From Phycisphaeraceae bacterium (GTDB lineage: Bacteria; Planctomycetota; Phycisphaerae; Phycisphaerales; UBA1924), in the NCBI GenBank assembly GCA_019636695.1, contig JAHBXD010000002.1, positions 558,001 to 622,000 on the forward strand: a stretch of 64,000 nt of DNA, written 5' to 3'. Both the position numbers and the translations under genes were made by a program. Below, one piece after another: positions 57,934 to 64,000 of the stretch. A model generated the notes under the pieces. It had not been told where the DNA came from. It saw only the letters and a program-made list of their open reading frames with translations, and searched no databases. Position 1 is the stretch's first letter. Each line of letters begins with the position of its first letter.

Positions 57934-58968
57934 TTACGCCGTGGCGTGGGCGGGGGGGTGCTGCGTCCATGCGTCGTCGCGTTCATAGCCGAGTTCGACC
58001 AGTTCGCGACCGGCGACCTCTTTGAAGATCCGCACGTCGTCGGCCGTGAAATAGTTGCGCCAATCGCCCGAGATGCCCTTGCGGCTGGGGTGCGTCGGGT
58101 CGTCCTGGCCGGGCTTGCGACCGCCGGCCTGTTTCTCAAAAGTGTTGCGGTCGATGCAGTCCTGCACGAGCTTCTCGCCCGTCGAAACACCCAGAAAGGC
58201 AAAGACATCCTTGACCTTCCACGGGTCGGCCAGCAGGTCTTCATACCGCACTTCGAGATAGTTCTCGCCGAAGAGTTCCCTGGCCCGCGCCCCGCCCCGG
58301 ATCGACTCGACCCACGTCCCCGCGAGCGTGCGGATGGCCCCTTCACTCAGCAGCGGCTGCGGCTCGCACTTCTTCTCGACAAAATAGCCGTAGGCCCGCT
58401 GGGCGGCGGCCCGAGCCTCATCGCCCGCGCCTGCGAAACCGAAGTCCTTGTAACGGAATTTGAGGAACATGTCGCTCACCACCACGTCGCGCCCGTCGCG
58501 CACCATGTGGATGAACTTCGCTTCCGGAAAAAGCCGGTGGAGCAGCTCGCTCTTGGTGCAGAAAAAGGTCGTCGTCTTGTCGCCGATGACCTTGAGATTC
58601 GAGAGCTTCTTCCACGGCGTTCGTGCGGCGGCCTCGCGCATCAGCGCTTCCATCATGGCGCGCGTTGCGATCGTCCAGGCGTCCTCCACCGGAATCTCGC
58701 GCAACCACCCCCCCTGCGCCGCCGGCAGTTCCGCCCACTTGTGGAAGACCTCGTCATCGAGCCACTGCTCGATAGAGCACCCGTGCTCGTTGAGAAACCA
58801 CCCTTCGTTACGGATCATCACCTCAGGATGGCTGTTGAGCATCGTCGTCAGCCACGTTGTCCCGCTTCGGCGATTTGCCCCGAAGAAAAAGAAACCGGGC
58901 TTGCGAACATTCTGGGCCTTGTCGAGAAGCGACGCGTGGCTCGTTGGAGCCGCTGGTGCAACGGTCAT
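57934..58968 (-). CDS. Sulfotransferase family protein
   Basis: A 344-residue PAPS-dependent sulfotransferase. The 5'-phosphosulfate loop is FFFGANRRSGTTWLTTML (about residues 27-44) and the 3'-phosphate-binding segment is FIHMVRDGRDVVVSDMFLKF. A C-terminal conserved stretch VRYEDLLADPWKVKDVFAFLG follows. The location, 21 bp upstream of the export permease, suggests that it sulfates the exported glycan or a glycan precursor. The PAP by-product could be removed by the HAL2/CysQ-type enzyme at 21.8 kb. Confidence 0.88.
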   Translation of the reverse strand: MTVAPAAPTSHASLLDKAQNVRKPGFFFFGANRRSGTTWLTTMLNSHPEVMIRNEGWFLNEHGCSIEQWLDDEVFHKWAELPAAQGGWLREIPVEDAWTIATRAMMEALMREAAARTPWKKLSNLKVIGDKTTTFFCTKSELLHRLFPEAKFIHMVRDGRDVVVSDMFLKFRYKDFGFAGAGDEARAAAQRAYGYFVEKKCEPQPLLSEGAIRTLAGTWVESIRGGARARELFGENYLEVRYEDLLADPWKVKDVFAFLGVSTGEKLVQDCIDRNTFEKQAGGRKPGQDDPTHPSRKGISGDWRNYFTADDVRIFKEVAGRELVELGYERDDAWTQHPPAHATA

Positions 58969-59103
58969 AGGGCCTCACTCTGGGTCTCGCAGGGCCTGGA
59001 GGGGCACGCCCGCGCTCTTGCCGGACGGTCGTTCCGCCCGTTTGGTTCACCCGAACGCAATAGTAGGTTCGCCCGTCGCCTTCCGGCCAGCGCACGGGCG
59101 GCG

Positions 59104-60597
59104 TCAGTTCGCCAACCCCCCCGCCACCGCCGCCAGAAGTCGCGCCCCGAACCCCGTCGGCCCTGCCACGGCAAACGGACCAGCCGGCGCGGCCACCTCG
59201 TGTACGCCGGCGATATCCAGGTGCGCCCACGGAACCCCCGGTGTCACAAAGTAACTCAGGAACGCCGCACCCTGGATCGGATGCGCCTCGCGGTTCGGGT
59301 TGCTGTTCAGAATGTCCGCGATCGGGCTTTTCATCATTTCCCGGTACTCGTCGTGGTGGGGCAAGCGCCACACCCGTTCACCGGTCGTCGTCGCGGCCTT
59401 CTCGATCGCCCCGCGCAGGGCGTTGTCGTCACACCACATGCCGGCATACACCTTGCCGAGCGCCACCACCACGCCCCCGGTGAGCGTCGCGATGTCGATG
59501 ATCGCCGCGGGATTCTCCTTCTCACAGGCCCAGCAGAGAGCGTCGGCCAGCACCAGTCTTCCTTCGGCGTCGGTGTTGGTCACTTCGACCGTCACCCCGT
59601 TGCGGAAGGTCAGGATGTCATCGGGCCGATAGGCCTCGTCGCTGACCGCGTTCTCCGCGCACGCCAAGAGCGCCACGACCGGCCGATCGGGCTTGATCGC
59701 CGTAGCGATCACGCGCATCGCGCCGAGCACAGCGCACCCGCCGTCCTTGTCGCGCTTCATCCCCTTCATGCCGTTGTTGACCTTCAGGCTCAACCCGCCC
59801 GAGTCGTAGGTCATCGTCTTCCCGATCAGCACCAGCGGCCGGGCGTCCTTGCTCGCTTTCGCCGGGCGATACTCCATGCGCACCATGCACGGCGCGTTCT
59901 CGCTCGCCTTGCCGACGTTGATCAACCCGGCGAAACGCTCCTTCTCCAGTTCCGCCCCTTCGAATACCCGCACCTTCATCCCGAGATCACGCCCGAGCTT
60001 CTTCGCCCGATCCGCGATCCACGCCGGCGTGCAGATATTCGGCGGCGTGTTGCTCACCGTCCGCGCCTCGTTGGCCCCCGCCGCCGACAGCAGCCCCACT
60101 TCCATCCCGCCCTCAAAATCCTTGTCCTCACTCCGAAGTCGCAGAGGTAAAACCTCTTTCTTCGTTGTGGCGCTCCCCCGAAACTCCTCGCTCATCCACG
60201 ATGCCAGCCCCACCCCCTCGGCAAAGGACGACCCGGCTTCGCGCGCTTTCACCCTGGCCGCACGCATCGCACCGGCAAAATCCACCATGCACGCGGTTTC
60301 TTTGATTGCGCTCAGCCGTTTGGCCACGCTCGAACCGATCAGCCGCAGCCGACCGACTTCAAACCCCTTCTTCTCGCCAAGACCCGCCACGATCACCCGC
60401 TCAAAAGCCCCCTTCGACGGAAACGCCTCGACCAGCGCCCCTGCTTCGCCTGTCGCCTCGCCGCGATGGAGCGCCGCGGCGATCGCTCCATCCGCATCAT
60501 GCTCCCGACCGGCCTTGTCAAGCCCCTCGCCCTTGAACACCCCCACTACGAGCACCTTGCAGGCGCCACGACCGCCGACCATGACCGATGCGAACAT
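59104..60597 (-). CDS. pepA: Leucyl aminopeptidase (M17)
   Basis: A 497-residue cytosolic aminopeptidase of the M17 family with two metal ions. The C-terminal catalytic domain shows VLIGKTMTYDSGGLSLK (Lys and Asp ligands), MKRDKDGGCAVLGAM, and NTDAEGRLVLADALCWA, the M17 signature. The N-terminal domain (about 1-165) is alpha/beta as usual. A further block WRLPHHDEYREMMKSPIADILN and PWAHLDIAG are conserved. It stands alone between the sulfotransferase gene and a repeat-containing gap. Confidence 0.94.
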   Translation of the reverse strand: MFASVMVGGRGACKVLVVGVFKGEGLDKAGREHDADGAIAAALHRGEATGEAGALVEAFPSKGAFERVIVAGLGEKKGFEVGRLRLIGSSVAKRLSAIKETACMVDFAGAMRAARVKAREAGSSFAEGVGLASWMSEEFRGSATTKKEVLPLRLRSEDKDFEGGMEVGLLSAAGANEARTVSNTPPNICTPAWIADRAKKLGRDLGMKVRVFEGAELEKERFAGLINVGKASENAPCMVRMEYRPAKASKDARPLVLIGKTMTYDSGGLSLKVNNGMKGMKRDKDGGCAVLGAMRVIATAIKPDRPVVALLACAENAVSDEAYRPDDILTFRNGVTVEVTNTDAEGRLVLADALCWACEKENPAAIIDIATLTGGVVVALGKVYAGMWCDDNALRGAIEKAATTTGERVWRLPHHDEYREMMKSPIADILNSNPNREAHPIQGAAFLSYFVTPGVPWAHLDIAGVHEVAAPAGPFAVAGPTGFGARLLAAVAGGLAN

Positions 60598-60642
60598 GCC
60601 GAACTCCTTCGAGCGGAATTGCCGAGGGCGAGTCTAGCCCGC

Positions 60643-60698
60643 ACCCGGGCCGAGGCACCCGGGCCGAGGCACCCGGGCCGAGGCACCCGGGCCGAGGC
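60643..60698. repeat. 14-nt tandem repeat, four copies
   Basis: ACCCGGGCCGAGGC is repeated four times without change, with a further partial copy. It lies 46 bp upstream of pepA and 180 bp upstream of the ECF sigma gene. Each unit contains the palindrome CCCGGG. Confidence 0.95.
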
Positions 60699-60878
60699 AC
60701 CCTGCCCCGACCCGAATCCAGCCCCATCTCACGCCCCCCGCCGACCCTGCTCTCCCCGTCCGAGAAGTTCCGGCCCTCCCATCCATCCTGCCTACCGACA
60801 AACCGCTACCCTTTCTGCGTCACTGAGGAATACCCGCTCGCGTGCGCGGGTTTCCGACCCTGGACCAAGGATGTCCGC

Positions 60879-61481
60879 ATGGAACGCCCGGAGTTCGAGC
60901 AACTGGCGCTCGAACATCTCGATTCGGTGTTCCGCATGGCGCTCCACCTCGCCCGGAACCAGACCGAGGCCGAGGACATTGTTCAGGAGGTGTTCGCACG
61001 GGCTTTCAGGCCCACGTCGATTCAAGGCTTTCAACCGGGCGAAGACCCCCCCACGGCCATGCGCGCCTGGCTCTTCACCATCACCCACAACGTCTTTCTC
61101 ACACGTCTCAAGCAGGCTTCCCGACGCGCAACCCCTGTCGCCGACTTCTTCGACGCTACCGACAACCAACCGCCCCCCGACGAACCGCCCCCCCTCTACG
61201 ACGGCCAGACCCTCGACTGGGAGCAGGTCGACAGCCGAATCAAGACCGCCATCGACGACCTCAAGCCCGAGTTCCGTGAAGTTCTCCTCATGTGGGCCGT
61301 GGAAGGCCTCAAATACCGCGAGATCGCGGCGATCCTCGATGTTCCCATCGGCACCATCATGTCCCGCCTGCACCGCGCGAGAAAAATCCTGACTGATCAC
61401 CTGTTGCAAGACCCCCAGACCGCCGACGATCTCGGATTGCGACGCCTCGGAAACCCTGACCCCGAACACCTCACCCGATGA
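60879..61481 (+). CDS. ECF-type RNA polymerase sigma factor
   Basis: A 200-residue sigma-70 family protein with only regions 2 and 4. Region 2: HLDSVFRMALHLARNQTEAEDIVQEVFARAF. Region 4 with helix-turn-helix: REVLLMWAVEGLKYREIAAIL, then PIGTIMSRLHRARKIL. The start at MERPEFEQ is preferred; a longer in-frame reading passes through the 14-nt repeat and is not protein-like. The stop overlaps the start of the putative anti-sigma gene (ATGA), so the pair is made together. Confidence 0.92.
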   Translation: MERPEFEQLALEHLDSVFRMALHLARNQTEAEDIVQEVFARAFRPTSIQGFQPGEDPPTAMRAWLFTITHNVFLTRLKQASRRATPVADFFDATDNQPPPDEPPPLYDGQTLDWEQVDSRIKTAIDDLKPEFREVLLMWAVEGLKYREIAAILDVPIGTIMSRLHRARKILTDHLLQDPQTADDLGLRRLGNPDPEHLTR

Positions 61482-62368
61482 ACGACCAGTCCACCAACTC
61501 CAACGAACTTCCCCTCACCGGCGGGGCCTTCCTTCGCGCTGCCGCGGACGGCGAGCTTTCGCCCGCCGAGCAGGCACGCCTCGAAGCCCACCTTGCCGCC
61601 AACCCCGCTGACAAGGCTCGCATCTCTTTTGAAACCGGCCTTCGGTCGTGCTGCTGCCGCGTGATGTCGTCCGCCAAGTGCCCCGATGCCCTGCGCAATC
61701 GCATCCTCGACCAGATCACATCGACCGATACCGTTTCACCCCCCGCCACACGCGCACGTTCGTTCTGGGCCACCCACGGCACGCGCCGCTGGCTCGGGGC
61801 AATCGCCGCGGCGGTGGTGCTTTTCGTCGGTGTGGCCTTCGTGATGAACCTGACGCGCTACGGCGCCAATGTGCCCAGCCAGGCCCAGTTCGCGCAGGTG
61901 GTCTCCTATGTCGCCAAAGAACATCGCGAGTGCGACATCAACCCCGATCGTGTCCGCAAGTTCACCATCGCCTCGATCGAAGACGCTCCCGGCGCCCTGG
62001 CGAGCATCGTCGGCTCCGAACCCACGGTGCCCAACCTCGAAGCCGCCGGCATGGTCTTCAAGGGCGCCGGCCGGTGCCGCGTACCCGACGGCGGCCAGAG
62101 CGCCCACCTGCGTTTTGAGATGCCCGACCCCGACGGCGGGCCGCCTCAGCGCCTCAGCCTGTTCATCCAGCAGCGCACCGCGCTCACGCCCGACCTTGAT
62201 GAAAACGTCGCCTACCTCCTGACCGACAAAGACGGGGTCTCCTACGGCTCGGTCGTCTATGCCTGGCGCAAAGGCGATGTGCTCTACTACCTCGTCGCCA
62301 AGAAACTCTCGGCGTGCAACAAGTTCCGCGATGCCGTCGGCATCCCCAAGACTGTCGCGGCACGGTAA
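61478..62368 (+). CDS. Putative membrane anti-sigma factor
   Basis: A 296-residue protein coupled to the ECF gene. Residues 1-75 resemble a zinc-finger-type anti-sigma domain (AEQARLEAHLAANPADKARI with the later Cys cluster RSCCCRVMSSAKCPDALR). One membrane helix follows (about 104-124, WLGAIAAAVVLFVGVAFVMN), then a 170-residue extracytoplasmic domain with cysteines (HRECDIN, GAGRCRV, SACNKF). The cysteines might sense redox state or bind metal; that is inference. Position and layout make it the probable cognate anti-sigma. Confidence 0.78.
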   Translation: MNDQSTNSNELPLTGGAFLRAAADGELSPAEQARLEAHLAANPADKARISFETGLRSCCCRVMSSAKCPDALRNRILDQITSTDTVSPPATRARSFWATHGTRRWLGAIAAAVVLFVGVAFVMNLTRYGANVPSQAQFAQVVSYVAKEHRECDINPDRVRKFTIASIEDAPGALASIVGSEPTVPNLEAAGMVFKGAGRCRVPDGGQSAHLRFEMPDPDGGPPQRLSLFIQQRTALTPDLDENVAYLLTDKDGVSYGSVVYAWRKGDVLYYLVAKKLSACNKFRDAVGIPKTVAAR

Positions 62369-62457
62369 AGCCCCTGACGCCCGGCGCACATCTCGAATCG
62401 CGGCGTGCCGCCGGCTCTGCGGCGCAACTCGTGCGGAATCCCATGCCGCACAAGGCC

Positions 62458-63918
62458 CTAAGCCCCGCGCATCGCCACAATCAGCATCATCAGGATCGAG
62501 TTATGGATCGCGTGCATCGTGATCGATGCCACCAGGCTTCCGCGCCACTCACGCATCCAGGCAAACGCGAAGCCGAGCACGATCAGCGGCGGCGTAAACA
62601 GCGGTCCATACCCATGCATGAAGGCAAAAAGCACCGCCGTCAGCCCCGCGCACAACGGCCACGCCAGTCGCGAACGCACGTGACGATACAACGCCCCCCG
62701 AAACACCAGCTCCTCGCAGATCGGCGCCCACACCATGGCCAGGCTTGCAAATACCACCACGCTCAGCATGCCGCCGCTGCTCACCTGCTCAACCACAGGA
62801 TTGTGCGGGCGCGGCCCCCCCTCGGCATCGCTCAGCAACATCACCAGCACCACCACCACGACAAACGACAACAGCAGCGCCGGCAGCGTCGCCAGATAGC
62901 CCACCACGCCGCAGCCGATCTCTTTGAGCACCCCAGCGCCCCGCGTCAACCCCAGATCCTGCCGCGTCTGCGACCAGGTCGACCCGCGCACCAGCGGCCA
63001 CGCCGCCACGCCCAGCAGCCCCCATTGCAGACACGCCTTGACCGCCAGTTGCCCCTCTTTGCCCAGGGGCAGACGACTCACCAGGAAATCACCCAGAATC
63101 GACACCACTAAGAACGCGCCGAGAAAGAGCGCAAACATCTCCAGATACACGCTCCCCCCCGGCGCGGGTGCTTCGAATCGTCGCGGCATCTGCCCCGCCG
63201 ACGCCCGCACCGACAGCGTGATCAGCAGCGTCAGCCCCACCAACGCAAGCCCGCCGACTCCGGTCAGCACCGACAGAAACACCACCACCACCCGGCGCCC
63301 CTCGCGCACAATCGCCAGTCGATCGGCATCCCCCTCGCCCGCATCCCAGCGGATCGCCAACTCGCCGAACCATCCGTGCCGCGCAAGTAACCCCTCACGC
63401 TCTTCCCCCCGAATCGCCCTGCTCCCCTCGGCATACACCCGGCGCAGCGCCTCGACATCACCCAGCAACTCCTGCTCGATCGACCCTTCCTCCGCCTCGG
63501 CGCGCAACTGCTCTTCGATCTGCTCCAGCCTCGCCAACGCAGACTCCGGGCCGAACACCTCGCCGCGCACGATCGCGGCACGTATCTGCTCTTCCGGAGT
63601 TTTGGCCTCGTTGCCCGGGTCGCCCAACTGGGCCGCGACCTCACGCCCCCACCACTCCGACACGGCCACCTGCACCTTGCTCGATAACTCGATCGCCGAA
63701 CCCGCCGCGGGGGTCAGCCTCCGCTCACCGGCCTCTGTTGGTGGCGCGGTCGAGGCCCCCTTCGAAGCCAAGGCCTGAAGCCCGGCCACGATTGAGAAGA
63801 TCAGCACTGTCACCAGGAACGCCAGCGTGCGGGCGCCGGGGCTACCCGGATCAGGCCGCCGCTCGGGATGAAAAACCTCGTCGGCATCGTCGGTCACGGG
63901 GAGAGCGTGCGGATCCAT
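62458..63918 (-). CDS. CPBP (Abi) family intramembrane metalloprotease
   Basis: A 486-residue protein. After a first membrane helix (about 29-48) comes a 170-residue helical extracytoplasmic or cytoplasmic domain rich in Glu/Arg; the C-terminal half has about seven helices with CPBP motifs EELVFRGALYRHV (Glu-Glu-xxx-Arg), VLFAFMHGYG (His) and SITMHAIHNSIL (His/Asn). CPBP proteases are related to Rce1 and act on membrane proteins or bacteriocins. The large soluble N-terminal domain is unusual. It converges with the anti-sigma gene. The last 80 bp of the window upstream of it hold no visible gene. Confidence 0.85.
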   Translation of the reverse strand: MDPHALPVTDDADEVFHPERRPDPGSPGARTLAFLVTVLIFSIVAGLQALASKGASTAPPTEAGERRLTPAAGSAIELSSKVQVAVSEWWGREVAAQLGDPGNEAKTPEEQIRAAIVRGEVFGPESALARLEQIEEQLRAEAEEGSIEQELLGDVEALRRVYAEGSRAIRGEEREGLLARHGWFGELAIRWDAGEGDADRLAIVREGRRVVVVFLSVLTGVGGLALVGLTLLITLSVRASAGQMPRRFEAPAPGGSVYLEMFALFLGAFLVVSILGDFLVSRLPLGKEGQLAVKACLQWGLLGVAAWPLVRGSTWSQTRQDLGLTRGAGVLKEIGCGVVGYLATLPALLLSFVVVVVLVMLLSDAEGGPRPHNPVVEQVSSGGMLSVVVFASLAMVWAPICEELVFRGALYRHVRSRLAWPLCAGLTAVLFAFMHGYGPLFTPPLIVLGFAFAWMREWRGSLVASITMHAIHNSILMMLIVAMRGA

Positions 63919-64000
63919 GCCCAGATCATCGACGCATCGCGGCCCGGTCGCAAACCCGTGGGCAACTTCCAGAGAATCCCCGACCTCTTGACCCCACCCG

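Noticed and set aside
57646..60150. Very long open frame (834 codons) on the plus strand
   Set aside because: It is antisense to the permease, sulfotransferase and pepA genes, has an Arg/His-rich composition and no ribosome site. Such shadow frames are common in GC-rich DNA.

Overview
The window is a high-GC bacterial chromosome segment, most likely from a planctomycete (Phycisphaerae-like). This placement is inferred from gene content and style: a set of planctomycete-like prepilin genes, SU10-type and protease-fused capsid genes, a divergent RNase HII, very compact gene overlaps and strong C-ending codon bias. No 16S gene is present to prove it.

Layout. Positions 1-29.6 kb are ordinary chromosome: a DUF58 gene after a partial membrane gene, scpB, ribD, an RNase HII relative, tRNA-Leu(CAG), the RNase P RNA, a GNAT, naxE, a bifunctional-nuclease protein, truD, a nitroreductase, rsmE, ruvC with an MlaD-type gene, an MDR dehydrogenase, a HEAT lipoprotein, an ABC ATPase, an NDUFA9-like protein, a five-gene pseudopilin operon, a HAL2/CysQ-type phosphatase, a Sel1-repeat gene between two hairpin repeats, nadB, and several small membrane or secreted proteins. 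Positions 45.7-64 kb are again chromosomal: coaD, miaB, a sensor kinase, a surface-polysaccharide synthesis/export cluster (two-domain glycosyltransferase, methyltransferase/coiled-coil protein, ABC ATPase with sugar-binding tail, ABC permease, sulfotransferase), pepA, an ECF sigma/anti-sigma pair and a CPBP membrane protease.

The notable part is 29.7-45.2 kb. A minus-strand virion cluster (portal, scaffold-like protein, SU10/DUF5309 major capsid protein, three connector/tail-like genes) has its capsid gene split by a 10,516-bp element. Joining the flanks at a shared TCGA core (32386-32389 and 42902-42905) restores one uninterrupted 389-codon capsid gene. The same junction joins the element's ends so that its large serine recombinase regains a different C-terminus; attP therefore lies inside the recombinase gene.

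The element encodes its own prohead-protease/major-capsid fusion, a RepA-like AAA ATPase, a HARE-HTH protein, a hairpin-rich GC tract that may be an origin or packaging site, and a lower-GC cargo cassette next to the left end: an exported HtrA-like protease, a translationally coupled HEPN protein and a three-helix membrane protein. It has no portal, terminase, tail or lysis genes, so it looks like a capsid-carrying phage satellite that has integrated into, and silenced, the capsid gene of another virion cluster. The structural facts are read directly from the sequence; satellite lifestyle, capsid exchange and anti-phage cargo are inference.
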